A stretch of 64,000 nucleotides of DNA from [Enterobacter] lignolyticus SCF1 (GTDB taxonomy: Bacteria; Pseudomonadota; Gammaproteobacteria; Enterobacterales; Enterobacteriaceae). Shown piece by piece: positions 1 through 12,281 of the stretch. Where the stretch lies: positions 4,750,050 through 4,814,049 of the forward strand of contig NC_014618.1 of NCBI RefSeq assembly GCF_000164865.1, in the 5' to 3' direction. A program made the translations under genes and the position numbers. The notes under the pieces were generated by a model. It was not told the origin of the DNA, searched no databases, and was given only the letters and a program-made list of their open reading frames with translations. Within the stretch, counting starts at the first letter, position 1, and every line of letters starts with the position of its first letter.

Positions 1-341
1 AACATGAATTTTTCACCATTATTGCGGCAAAAGATTTACAGATCCTCTGGATCTCTCGCAAAAAGCACCTGTGGATAAGTTTGTGTATAGATTTATTCCG
101 GCGAGTAAATGCTAATAACGGAAAGATCTTTTAGATTTCATTTTTCTTATATTTCATTGTGTTATAAAACATCAATATCATCTTTTACCTTCGTGTCGAC
201 ATTTTGTGCTATGTGGATATTCACAATGTCTATTTTTCTATTCTGGTATGACCCGTCATTTGACGCGTTTTCTGATAAAATCAGCGCCTTGCGCCCGTAA
301 AGCACGCACAATTTACAATTAACTATCTGAATAAATTGATT
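1..341. other. polA-yihG intergenic region
   Basis: No gene is visible here. In E. coli the divergent neighbour of yihG is polA, so this stretch probably holds the divergent promoters of the two, with polA beginning just outside the window; that is inference from synteny. The sequence is AT-rich and no strong sigma-70 promoter stands out. A 63-codon open frame at 109-300 has no ribosome binding site and an implausible composition, so I do not call it. Confidence 0.5.
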
Positions 342-1256
342 ATGTCGAGATTGCTCGCTGCGATAACGCTTCTGCTGAGTATCGCTCTTACCATTGTAGT
401 CACCGTGATCTGTTCGGTGCCGATTATTATCGCCGGGATCATTAAGCTGCTGCTGCCCGTTCCTGCGGTCTGGCGCTCAATCTCCGTCTTCTGCAATCTG
501 ATGATGTACTGCTGGTGCGCCGGGCTTGCGGTACTGCTGCGCCTGAACCCGCGGCTACAGTGGGATGTTGAAGGGCTGGAAGGACTCAATAAAAAGAACT
601 GGTACCTGCTGATATGCAACCATCACAGCTGGGCAGACATCGTGGTGCTGTGCGTACTGTTCCGTAAACATATCCCAATGAATAAGTACTTTCTGAAGCA
701 ACAGCTTGCCTGGGTGCCTTTCATCGGCCTGGCATGTTGGGCGCTGGATATGCCGTTTATGCGCCGCTATTCCCGCGGCTACCTTATCCGCCACCCGGAA
801 CGTCGCGGAAAAGATGTCGAAACCACCCGTCGCTCCTGCGAGAAGTTTCGCGCGCATCCGACGACTATCGTTAACTTTGTCGAAGGCTCCCGCTTTACCG
901 AAGAAAAGCGCCGCCAGACGCGTTCCCCGTTCAAAAACCTGCTGCCGCCAAAAGCGGCGGGTATTGCGATGGCGCTAAACGTGCTGGGTACCCAGTTCGA
1001 TAAGCTGCTGGACGTCACGCTGTGCTACCCGGAAAACGACAAGACTCCGTTTTATGACATGCTGAGCGGTAAACTGACGCGCATTGTGGTGCGCATCAAC
1101 CTGGTGTCCGTCAACGATGAGCTGCACGGCGATTACGTCAACGATAAGAACTTTAAGCGCGGATTCCAGCAGTGGCTGAACGTCCTGTGGAACGATAAAG
1201 ATGTGCTGATTGAAGACATTAAAGCGGGACGGGCGGCGGAGAAAAAGCGAGCCTGA
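342..1256 (+). CDS. yihG: YihG, membrane acyltransferase (PlsC/LPLAT family)
   Basis: Inner-membrane protein of the 1-acylglycerol-3-phosphate acyltransferase family, which transfers acyl chains to lysophospholipid-type acceptors. The first 40 residues form a hydrophobic segment. The catalytic HX4D motif is at H94-D99 (NHHSWAD) and an FVEGSR block, equivalent to the family EGTR motif, lies at about 179-184. At 304 residues it is close to E. coli YihG (310). The start is uncertain: ATG at 342 has no Shine-Dalgarno sequence, a TTG lies at 336, and the frame stays open upstream with a stretch (NYLNKLIM) resembling the E. coli N-terminus. It converges on dsbA across a shared terminator. Confidence 0.93.
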   Translation: MSRLLAAITLLLSIALTIVVTVICSVPIIIAGIIKLLLPVPAVWRSISVFCNLMMYCWCAGLAVLLRLNPRLQWDVEGLEGLNKKNWYLLICNHHSWADIVVLCVLFRKHIPMNKYFLKQQLAWVPFIGLACWALDMPFMRRYSRGYLIRHPERRGKDVETTRRSCEKFRAHPTTIVNFVEGSRFTEEKRRQTRSPFKNLLPPKAAGIAMALNVLGTQFDKLLDVTLCYPENDKTPFYDMLSGKLTRIVVRINLVSVNDELHGDYVNDKNFKRGFQQWLNVLWNDKDVLIEDIKAGRAAEKKRA

Positions 1257-1278
1257 AAAGCAGATACCAGAAATGAAA

Positions 1279-1300
1279 ACGCCGGTCAGTGACCGGCGTT
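1279..1300. terminator. Bidirectional terminator between yihG and dsbA
   Basis: A perfect 10-bp stem (AACGCCGGTC / GACCGGCGTT) with a 3-base loop. It is flanked by T-rich sequence on the right and A-rich sequence on the left, so it can stop transcription from both yihG and dsbA. Confidence 0.85.
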
Positions 1301-1303
1301 TTT

Positions 1304-1927
1304 TTATTTTTTCTCAACCAGTTGCTTCACGGTATCAGCATATTGCTGAACGAAAGCGTCCATGTTGCTGGTGTCCATACCCTGCGGGTTCAGCTGGTAT
1401 TTACCGTTAACAAACATGGCCGGCACGCCCTGCAGCTGCAGATCGGCTGCCGCTTTTTCCTGCTGCGCGACCAGCGATTTCACTACGAAACTGTTCCAGG
1501 CCGCGTCGTAGTCTTCACCTTTCACGCCGGCGTTAACAAAGACCTGGCGAATATCGGCAACGGTCTGAACGGTTTGTGTTTTCTGCACAGCTTCAAACAT
1601 CGGCGCCGTGATCTGGTCTTCCACGCCCAGCGCCATTGCCACTGCCCAGGCCTGAGTCAGGTCTTTACCCAACGGTCCCAGGAACTCCACGTGGTATTTG
1701 GTCATTTTGGTGCCTTCCGGCAGCTTTTTCTTCACCGTATCGGAAACGTGCAGCACTTCCTCAAACTGGTAGCAGTGCGGGCAATAAAATGAGAAGAACT
1801 CAAGCACCTGTGGTTCACCGGCAACCGGCTTATCAAGGGTGGTATATTCCTTACCATCGGTGATCTGCGCAGCCGATGCGCTGAATGCCAGAATCATTCC
1901 TGCCAGCGCCAGCCAAATTTTCTTCAT
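1304..1927 (-). CDS. dsbA: DsbA, periplasmic thiol:disulfide oxidoreductase
   Basis: Introduces disulfide bonds into proteins entering the periplasm and is re-oxidised by DsbB. The 207-residue product has a Sec signal peptide of about 19 residues ending in ASA, then a thioredoxin fold with the CPHC active site at 49-52 (Cys30/Cys33 of the mature protein) and a GVPAMFVN block holding the cis-proline near residue 170. I chose ATG 1927 rather than the in-frame TTG two codons upstream because it gives the family N-terminus MKKIW. It follows srkA by 26 bases on the same strand, which fits the E. coli srkA-dsbA operon controlled by Cpx. The yihF gene found beside dsbA in E. coli is absent. Confidence 0.98.
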   Translation of the reverse strand: MKKIWLALAGMILAFSASAAQITDGKEYTTLDKPVAGEPQVLEFFSFYCPHCYQFEEVLHVSDTVKKKLPEGTKMTKYHVEFLGPLGKDLTQAWAVAMALGVEDQITAPMFEAVQKTQTVQTVADIRQVFVNAGVKGEDYDAAWNSFVVKSLVAQQEKAAADLQLQGVPAMFVNGKYQLNPQGMDTSNMDAFVQQYADTVKQLVEKK

Positions 1928-1953
1928 GGTCAACTCTCTCCTGAATATGTCAG

Positions 1954-2940
1954 TTAATACATTGGCGTTAATTGTAACGGAGGTTCCTGAAGAACCCGTG
2001 CTTGTTCCAAAAACATTTTTATTTGGTTGCGCCAGCTATCTTCCTCGGCAAGCCAGGGGAAGTTCACCGGAAACGCAGGGTCATCCCAACGGCGGATTAA
2101 CCACGCCAGGTAATACACCATCCGCATGGCGCGCAACGGTTCGATGAAGGCTAGCTCAGCGGTGTCGAAGGTACTGAACTCTTCATAGGCTTCAAGAATG
2201 ATATCGAGCTGCATGCGGCGCTCGGCGTTATCGCCATGCAGCAACATCCACAGATCCTGAACCGCCGGACCGTTACGCGCGTCGTCCAGATCGACAAACA
2301 GCGGACCGTCACGCCACAGAATATTCCCGGCATGGCAGTCACCGTGCAGACGCAGAGGGGTAAAGCGGTTGTGCCACAGCCCCATCACCGCGTCGATCAG
2401 TTTATCTACTGCGGCAAGAAGCTCACCTTTAAGGGATGATGGAATAAGCGATGTGTTTTCAAACACATGGCGAGGTTCAAGCAGATACTCCTTCACCCCA
2501 ATACCCGGACGCGCAACAAAGTTTTTTTTACGCCCGGTCTGATGCAGACGGCCCAGGTAGCGCCCCACCCACTCCATTTGATCGAGATTATCCGGCTCAA
2601 ACTGACGACCGCCGACGCTTGGGAAGACCGCGAAAAAGAAGCCCTGATGAGAGAGCAGCGTCTGGTTATTGAAAACCACGGGAGCGGCAACAGGTACGCC
2701 ATCCGCCTGCAGCTCAAGAGCGAACTGGTGTTCTTCGTTGATTTGTTCGGCTGACCAGCGCTGTGGGCGGTAGAACTTCACCACGAAACGACGCCTGTCT
2801 TCATCCTGAAACTGCCAGACGCGGTTTTCATAGCTGTTAAGCGGGGTCAACCCCGAATCCACCCGGATCCCCTGCTCAAACAGCGCATCCATGATGGTAT
2901 CCGGGTGTAATGTCTGGAAAGTAAAAGCCTTGTCGTTCAT
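1954..2940 (-). CDS. srkA: SrkA (YihE/RdoA), stress response Ser/Thr kinase
   Basis: Cytoplasmic kinase-like protein of the aminoglycoside phosphotransferase/choline kinase superfamily. In E. coli it counters the MazEF-linked death pathway and envelope stress. It is 328 residues, the same length as E. coli SrkA. The Brenner motif HGDCHAGNILW starts at H199 with the catalytic Asp201, and the metal-binding FVDLDDA follows with Asp217. It is the first gene of an srkA-dsbA unit, so a promoter in the 2941-3016 gap probably drives both; a Cpx response is known in E. coli but I do not see a clear CpxR box. Confidence 0.96.
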   Translation of the reverse strand: MNDKAFTFQTLHPDTIMDALFEQGIRVDSGLTPLNSYENRVWQFQDEDRRRFVVKFYRPQRWSAEQINEEHQFALELQADGVPVAAPVVFNNQTLLSHQGFFFAVFPSVGGRQFEPDNLDQMEWVGRYLGRLHQTGRKKNFVARPGIGVKEYLLEPRHVFENTSLIPSSLKGELLAAVDKLIDAVMGLWHNRFTPLRLHGDCHAGNILWRDGPLFVDLDDARNGPAVQDLWMLLHGDNAERRMQLDIILEAYEEFSTFDTAELAFIEPLRAMRMVYYLAWLIRRWDDPAFPVNFPWLAEEDSWRNQIKMFLEQARVLQEPPLQLTPMY

Positions 2941-3016
2941 CCGATTATCCGGAAATTACTACGAATGATTCAGGATATCATTTCACGACGATTTCGGTTG
3001 CGCCGCTTACAAGCTT

Positions 3017-3286
3017 TTACTCTTTAATTACGCCGCGTGCGCGCAGCAGCGCGGTTTTGAAATCCTCTTCATAGTCTTTCTGAATGCCAGGGATCGCCGC
3101 ATCTTTCGCGGAATCACGCATCTTAAGATGGTAGATCAGGATATCGTCAGAAAGGTCGGTCAGTTCACCGTCAAAACCTGACTCCTTCGCCAGTTTCTGC
3201 AAAAATTGCATAAGATTCAGATCTGGCTCTTTCTGCCAGGCCGTCTGGAGGAGTTCAATCACTTCGTTAAGACGTTTACATTTCAT
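3017..3286 (-). CDS. yihD: YihD, conserved DUF1040 protein
   Basis: Small acidic cytoplasmic protein of 89 residues, same length as E. coli YihD and very similar over its whole length. No catalytic motif can be seen and the function is not established. The start was set at the ATG giving MKCKRLNEV, which is preceded by an AAGGAG-type ribosome binding site on the minus strand. An upstream in-frame extension is judged non-coding. It lies between srkA and the divergent mobA. Confidence 0.93.
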   Translation of the reverse strand: MKCKRLNEVIELLQTAWQKEPDLNLMQFLQKLAKESGFDGELTDLSDDILIYHLKMRDSAKDAAIPGIQKDYEEDFKTALLRARGVIKE

Positions 3287-3355
3287 TGTCATGCTCCTTA
3301 CGCTTGATAGGCACACGTTAACAGGGTCAAACCCACAATAAAAGAGGCGATATTG

Positions 3356-3940
3356 GTGAATCAGGATCGGGCAATTACCGGGGTGATACTGGCTGGCGGC
3401 CGGGCGACGCGCATGGGAGGTAAAGATAAAGGATTACAGCCGCTTAATGGGAAACCGTTATGGCGCCATGTCGCTGATGCTCTGCAAAAGCAGGTAGGAC
3501 AACTCGCCATTAGCGCCAACCGACATCTTGCTATCTACCGGGAGAGCGGTTTCGCCGTCTATCCGGACAGCGTGGCAAACTATCCAGGCCCGCTGGCGGG
3601 AATGCTCTCCGTCATGCAGCAGGCCGATGGCGAATGGTTCCTGTTTTGCCCCTGCGACACCCCGTTTATTCCCGCTACGCTGGCCGAACGCTTTTGGCAG
3701 CAAAAGGACGCAGCACCGGTGGTATGGGCCCATGACGGCGAGCGCGATCACCCGGCCATTGCGCTGGTTAACCGCAGTATCATACCGCAGCTGCTGGAGT
3801 ATCTTACGCAGGGCGAACGTCGGGTAATGGTTTTTATGCGAAAGGCCGGTGGGCATCCGGTTGATTTTAGCGACAACCATGATGCCTTTATTAATGTGAA
3901 TACGCTGGGCGATTTACAGCATATGCAGGAGAAGTCGTGA
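3356..3940 (+). CDS. mobA: MobA, molybdenum cofactor guanylyltransferase
   Basis: Joins GMP from GTP to Mo-molybdopterin to make the MGD cofactor of DMSO-reductase-family enzymes. The N-terminal nucleotide-binding motif LAGGRATRMGG and the downstream FCPCDTP metal/nucleotide block are present. GTG at 3356 is chosen because a GAGG site lies 8 bases upstream and it gives 194 residues, as in E. coli; a TTG one codon earlier is the alternative. The stop overlaps the mobB start by 4 bases, so the two are translationally coupled. It is divergent from yihD. Confidence 0.97.
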   Translation: MNQDRAITGVILAGGRATRMGGKDKGLQPLNGKPLWRHVADALQKQVGQLAISANRHLAIYRESGFAVYPDSVANYPGPLAGMLSVMQQADGEWFLFCPCDTPFIPATLAERFWQQKDAAPVVWAHDGERDHPAIALVNRSIIPQLLEYLTQGERRVMVFMRKAGGHPVDFSDNHDAFINVNTLGDLQHMQEKS

Positions 3941-4452
3941 TCCCACTGTTAGCCGTAGCGGCCTGGAGCGGTACAGGCAAAACAACGCTGCTGAAAGCCC
4001 TGATCCCGCTGCTATGTGCGCAGGGTATTCGCCCGGGGTTAATTAAACACACCCACCATAATATGGACGTCGATATTCCCGGGAAAGACAGCTACGAGCT
4101 GCGTAAAGCAGGCGCCGCACAAACTATTGTGGCCAGCGCGCAGCGCTGGGCGTTGATGACGGAAACGCCGGAAGAAAATGAACTGGATTTGCATTACCTG
4201 GTAAGCCGTCTGGATCCATCGACGTTAGATTTGGTGCTGGTAGAAGGGTTTAAACACGAAGCGGTGCCCAAGATCCTGCTGTTCCGATCGGGTACGGGTC
4301 ATCGCATCGAAGAACTGACGCTTGATGCGCACGTCATCGCCGTCGCCAGCGACATTGCTTTACCGTTGAGCGTGCCGGTACTGGATCTCAACAATCCTGC
4401 CGCTATCGCGTTGTTTATTAAAACGTGGATCGCCGCAGCAAATACGGCCTGA
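3937..4452 (+). CDS. mobB: MobB, molybdopterin-guanine dinucleotide biosynthesis adaptor GTPase
   Basis: GTP-binding partner of MobA, helpful but not essential for MGD formation. The P-loop is AWSGTGKTTLL near residues 8-18, with the invariant GTGKT and an Ala in place of the usual first Gly, as in E. coli MobB. The KHTHH block typical of the family follows near residue 36. It starts with GTG, overlapping the mobA stop. It is 171 residues. The gene converges on the rRNA operon and is the normal downstream neighbour of E. coli rrnA. Confidence 0.96.
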   Translation: MIPLLAVAAWSGTGKTTLLKALIPLLCAQGIRPGLIKHTHHNMDVDIPGKDSYELRKAGAAQTIVASAQRWALMTETPEENELDLHYLVSRLDPSTLDLVLVEGFKHEAVPKILLFRSGTGHRIEELTLDAHVIAVASDIALPLSVPVLDLNNPAAIALFIKTWIAAANTA

Positions 4453-4483
4453 TGCTCTTTTTCGCAAGAAAAGGACAAAAACG

Positions 4484-4510
4484 CAAAAAGCCCATCCGTC
4501 AGGATGGGCT
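4484..4510 (-). terminator. rRNA operon terminator T2
   Basis: On the minus strand this reads AGCCCATCC-TGAC-GGATGGGCT followed by TTTTTGCG, closely matching the T2 terminator of E. coli rrnB. It lies about 180 bases beyond the 5S gene. Confidence 0.9.
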
Positions 4511-4520
4511 CTTCACTTGA

Positions 4521-4535
4521 TTGATGCCTGGCAGT
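4521..4535 (-). repeat. Vestigial 3' end of a 5S rRNA gene between T1 and T2
   Basis: The 14 bases TGATGCCTGGCAGT repeat the last bases of the real 5S gene plus flank at 4690. The same remnant sits between T1 and T2 of E. coli rrnB, which suggests an ancestral second 5S copy that was lost. Confidence 0.75.
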
Positions 4536-4652
4536 TGTATGCCGGGCTTCCTGCCCGGCACCCTGCGGGCAGCACTCCGTGCTGTGCAAATCCGCTCCCG
4601 GCGGATTTGTCCTACTCAGGAGAGCGCTCACCGACAAGCAACACGTAAAACA

Positions 4653-4685
4653 AAAGGCCCAGTCTTCCGACTGAGCCTTTCATTT
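4653..4685 (-). terminator. rRNA operon terminator T1
   Basis: The minus strand carries AAAGGCTCAGTC-GGAA-GACTGGGCCTTT and then TTGTTTTA, the classic rrnB T1 hairpin. It begins a few bases after the 3' end of the 5S gene. Confidence 0.95.
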
Positions 4686-4691
4686 TAATTG

Positions 4692-4811
4692 ATGCCTGGC
4701 AGTTCCCTACTCTCACATGGGGAGACCCCACACTACCATCGGCGCTACGGCGTTTCACTTCTGAGTTCGGCATGGGGTCAGGTGGGACCACCGCGCTGTT
4801 GCCGCCAGGCA
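4692..4811 (-). rRNA. rrf: 5S ribosomal RNA
   Basis: 120-nt 5S gene. The minus strand starts TGCCTGGCGGCAACAGCG and ends CTGCCAGGCAT, whose complementary ends form helix I. The internal block CCCACCTGACCCCATGCCGA is the enterobacterial 5S core. It is the last gene of the operon; no tRNA gene follows it, unlike E. coli rrnC, which has trpT and aspT. Confidence 0.98.
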
Positions 4812-4874
4812 AATTCTGTTATCTGTATCAGGCTGAAAATCATCTCAAATCCGCCAAAACATCTTCGGCGTTGT

Positions 4875-7780
<2,906 letters not shown>

Positions 7781-7887
7781 TCACAACCCGAAGATGTTTC
7801 TTTCGATTCATCACCGGTTTGCGATAATTTGAGAGACTCGAACACACCATTAAAGATGTGTCGTTTCAATTTTCAGCTTGATCCAGA

Positions 7888-7900
7888 TTTTTAAAGAGCA
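7888..7900 (-). promoter_or_regulatory. boxA antitermination site in the 16S-23S spacer
   Basis: TGCTCTTTAAAAA on the minus strand matches the rrn boxA, which recruits NusB/S10 to the elongating polymerase and marks the start of the 23S processing stalk. Confidence 0.8.
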
Positions 7901-7974
7901 AATATCTCAAACATGACTCGGAAGTCAGTTTTGAGATACTGAGGCAGGCGACTTTCACTCACACAACCAGCAAG

Positions 7975-8050
7975 TGGCGTCCCCTAGGGGATTCGAACCC
8001 CTGTTACCGCCGTGAAAGGGCGGTGTCCTGGGCCTCTAGACGAAGGGGAC
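7975..8050 (-). tRNA. gltU: tRNA-Glu (anticodon TTC)
   Basis: 76 nt with encoded CCA end. The acceptor arms GTCCCCT/AGGGGAC pair, the anticodon loop CTTTCAC gives TTC at 8014-8016, and the T loop is GTTCGAATC. It is the only tRNA in the 16S-23S spacer. In E. coli a single Glu tRNA occupies the spacers of rrnB, C, E and G, whereas rrnA, D and H carry Ile and Ala tRNAs. Confidence 0.98.
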
Positions 8051-8138
8051 ACTGAAGTCTGCTTCGGCAAGACGCCTTGCTTTTTTACTTTTCATCAGAC
8101 TAATCTGTGTGAGCACTACAAAGGCAGGTTCTTTAAGG

Positions 8139-9679
<1,541 letters not shown>

Positions 9680-9812
9680 AAAAGTTTGATGCTCTTAGAA
9701 TTAAACTTCGTAATGAATTACGTGTTCACTCCAGAGACTTGGTATTCATTTAGTGTCCGAGGACATTAAGAATCCATGTCACTTTGAGTGCCCACACAGA
9801 TTGTCTGATAAA

Positions 9813-9825
9813 TTGTTAAAGAGCA
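9813..9825 (-). promoter_or_regulatory. boxA antitermination site in the rRNA leader
   Basis: TGCTCTTTAACAA on the minus strand is the leader boxA used by the rRNA antitermination complex, located between P2 and the 16S gene. Confidence 0.85.
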
Positions 9826-9861
9826 GTGCCGCGTTGTTTTTCGCTGCGGCGCGGGGTGTGC

Positions 9862-9889
9862 ATATTACGCTTTCCCGCTTCAGAGTCAA
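9862..9889 (-). promoter_or_regulatory. rRNA operon promoter P2
   Basis: Minus strand TTGACT (-35, 9884-9889), 16-base spacer, TAATAT (-10, 9862-9867), followed by GCACACCCC. It matches E. coli rrn P2 almost base for base. Confidence 0.9.
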
Positions 9890-9992
9890 GCATTTATTTT
9901 TACTTTTCTCTGCGGCGTTCCCGCTGGCTTTCGCCGGAGAACCCCGCTGACCCGGCGGCCTGTATGCCGTTGTTCCGTGTCAGTGGAGGCGC

Positions 9993-10020
9993 ATTATAGG
10001 GAGTAATTCTGAAGTGACAA
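9993..10020 (-). promoter_or_regulatory. rRNA operon promoter P1
   Basis: Minus strand TTGTCA (-35, 10015-10020), 16-base spacer, TATAAT (-10, 9993-9998) and the GC-rich discriminator GCGCCTCC that gives stringent control. The A/T-rich sequence just upstream (10021-10060) fits an UP element; Fis sites probably lie beyond it but I cannot assign them exactly. Confidence 0.93.
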
Positions 10021-10170
10021 GAGGAAATTTGAAAAATTTTACCGTTCGTGTTTTTTTTCACCAAAACAGCCCGGAAAGTACCATTAATTGCGCTATCTGC
10101 TGTTTTAAACACCGCAAAACCGCGCTGAGTGGCATACTAGAAATGGAAAATAAAGAAAGGAATGACATTT

Positions 10171-10866
10171 ATGTCCTTAAGCGCGCAGCAGCTTGCAGCT
10201 CAAAAAAACATATCCTGGGTTCTGGCGGAGAAGCTGGCTCAGAAAATATTAACCGGGGAATATCCGCCGGAAAGCATTCTCCCCGGAGAAATAGAGTTAG
10301 GTGAGCAGTTCGGCGTGAGCCGCACCGCCGTTCGCGAAGCGGTGAAGACATTAACCGCGAAAGGTATGGTCTTACCGCGCCCACGTATCGGCACCCGGGT
10401 GATGCCCCGCAGCGACTGGAACTTCCTGGATAAAGAGCTGCTCTCCTGGTGGCTGACCGAAGATAACTTTGAAGATGTTGTGCAGCATTTTCTCGTTATG
10501 CGCAGCAGCCTCGAGCCGCAGGCCTGTATGCTGGCGGCGACGTTTGGCAGCGCGGAGCAAAAAGCGCAGCTCAACACGTTGATGGAAGAAATGGTGCAGT
10601 TGAAGAGAGTCTTCAACCGCCCGCGCTGGATTGAAGTCGACATGGCCTGGCATGAACAGATTTACGAAATGAGCGCCAATCCGTTTTTGACCTCCTTCGC
10701 CTCGCTGTTTCACTCCGTTTATCAGACCTACTTTGCCGCCATCACCCAAAATGACGTGGTCAAACTGGAGCTCCATCAGGCCATTGTGGATGCGATACAG
10801 GAGAGCGATGGCCCCCGCGCATACGCCGCGTGCCAGGCGCTGCTGCTTGCGCCAAACGCCAGCTAA
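10171..10866 (+). CDS. yieP: YieP, GntR/FadR-family transcriptional regulator
   Basis: DNA-binding regulator of 231 residues. The N-terminal winged helix-turn-helix covers about residues 10-75 (core GVSRTAVREAVKTL), followed by an all-helical FCD ligand-binding domain. ATG at 10171 is preferred because AAGGA lies about 9 bases upstream and the protein then matches E. coli YieP; ATG at 10162 is three codons longer and abuts the AAGGA. The next gene, hsrA, begins 17 bases after its stop, so the pair is an operon. It is divergent from the rRNA operon, the arrangement found at E. coli rrnC. Confidence 0.94.
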   Translation: MSLSAQQLAAQKNISWVLAEKLAQKILTGEYPPESILPGEIELGEQFGVSRTAVREAVKTLTAKGMVLPRPRIGTRVMPRSDWNFLDKELLSWWLTEDNFEDVVQHFLVMRSSLEPQACMLAATFGSAEQKAQLNTLMEEMVQLKRVFNRPRWIEVDMAWHEQIYEMSANPFLTSFASLFHSVYQTYFAAITQNDVVKLELHQAIVDAIQESDGPRAYAACQALLLAPNAS

Positions 10867-10883
10867 GGAATAAAGAGCACGGG

Positions 10884-12281
10884 ATGACAGAAAAAAAAGC
10901 ACGCAGTATGGCCGGTCTGCCGTGGATCGCCGCGATGGCTTTCTTTATGCAGGCGCTGGATGCCACCATCCTTAATACCGCGCTACCAGCCATTGCGCAG
11001 AGCCTGAACCGTTCGCCGCTGGCCATGCAGTCCGCCATTATCAGCTATACCCTGACGGTCGCAATGCTGATCCCGGTGAGCGGCTGGCTGGCGGATCGCT
11101 TCGGCACCCGCCGCGTCTTTATGGTTGCCGTGAGCCTGTTTACGCTCGGCTCCCTTGCCTGCGCCCTGTCTAATTCTCTGCTGGAGCTGGTCGTCTTTCG
11201 CGTGATTCAGGGCATTGGCGGCGCCATGATGATGCCGGTTGCCCGCCTGGCCTTATTACGCGCCTATCCGCGAAGCGAGCTGCTGCCGGTACTCAATTTT
11301 GTAACGATGCCAGGACTCGTCGGTCCGATACTGGGCCCGGTACTCGGCGGCATCCTGGTCACCTGGGCAACCTGGCACTGGATTTTCCTCATCAACATTC
11401 CGATTGGCGTGGCCGGGCTGATTTACGCGCGTAAATATATGCCGAATTTCACTACCCCTCGTCGCCGTTTTGATACGACCGGTTTTCTGCTGTTTGGCTT
11501 AAGCCTGGTGCTGTTTTCCAGCGGCGTTGAGCTGTTCGGGGAAAAAATCGTATCAACCTGGCTTGCGCTGGCTATCGTCGCCATCAGCCTGACGCTGCTG
11601 GCAGCCTACATTTTCCACGCGCGCCGCCATCCCACCCCGCTTATCGCGCTGCCGCTGTTCAGAACACGCACCTTTTCCGTCGGTATTGCCGGTAACCTGG
11701 CCACCCGTCTGGGAACCGGCTGCGTTCCCTTCCTGATGCCGCTGATGCTGCAGGTCGGTTTTGGGTATCCGGCGATTATTGCCGGCTGCATGATGGCGCC
11801 GACCGCCGTCGGTTCGATTATCGCCAAATCGACGGTGACGCAGGTTCTTAACTGGTTCGGTTACCGGAAAACGCTGGTTGGGATCACCCTGTTTATCGGG
11901 CTGATGATTGCGCAGTTCTCGCTGCAGACGCCGTCGATGCCGGTCTGGATGCTAATCCTGCCGCTGTTTGTGCTGGGGATGGCGATGTCGACGCAGTTTA
12001 CCTCGATGAACACCATTACCCTTGCCGACCTGACGGACGAAAACGCCAGCAGCGGCAACAGCGTGCTGGCGGTAACGCAGCAGCTGTCCATCAGCCTTGG
12101 CGTGGCAATCAGCGCGGCGGTGCTGCGCTTCTACGAAGGCATCGACGGTACGAACACCGTTGAGCAGTTCCACTACACCTTTATTACGATGGGGGCGATC
12201 ACCATTGTGTCGGCTGTGATGTTTATGCTGCTGAAGCCAAAGGATGGCCGCAACATGATTAAGGAGCGGCACAAACGCTAA
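10884..12281 (+). CDS. hsrA: HsrA (YieO), major facilitator superfamily efflux transporter of the DHA2 type
   Basis: Inner-membrane proton-driven efflux protein of 465 residues with about 14 predicted membrane segments. The MFS motif A GWLADRFGTRR follows the second helix and motif C GPILGPVLGG lies in the fifth, as in drug:H+ antiporters. The substrate is not established; in E. coli the gene was noted for raising homocysteine efflux. The start ATG 10884 gives the family MxxKKxRSMAG N-terminus. Its stop overlaps that of the convergent rbsR by 4 bases (CTAA). Confidence 0.93.
   Translation: MTEKKARSMAGLPWIAAMAFFMQALDATILNTALPAIAQSLNRSPLAMQSAIISYTLTVAMLIPVSGWLADRFGTRRVFMVAVSLFTLGSLACALSNSLLELVVFRVIQGIGGAMMMPVARLALLRAYPRSELLPVLNFVTMPGLVGPILGPVLGGILVTWATWHWIFLINIPIGVAGLIYARKYMPNFTTPRRRFDTTGFLLFGLSLVLFSSGVELFGEKIVSTWLALAIVAISLTLLAAYIFHARRHPTPLIALPLFRTRTFSVGIAGNLATRLGTGCVPFLMPLMLQVGFGYPAIIAGCMMAPTAVGSIIAKSTVTQVLNWFGYRKTLVGITLFIGLMIAQFSLQTPSMPVWMLILPLFVLGMAMSTQFTSMNTITLADLTDENASSGNSVLAVTQQLSISLGVAISAAVLRFYEGIDGTNTVEQFHYTFITMGAITIVSAVMFMLLKPKDGRNMIKERHKR

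Noticed and set aside
109..300. 63-codon frame upstream of yihG
   Set aside because: No ribosome binding site, Phe/Ser-rich AT-driven composition, and it overlaps the probable polA/yihG promoter region.
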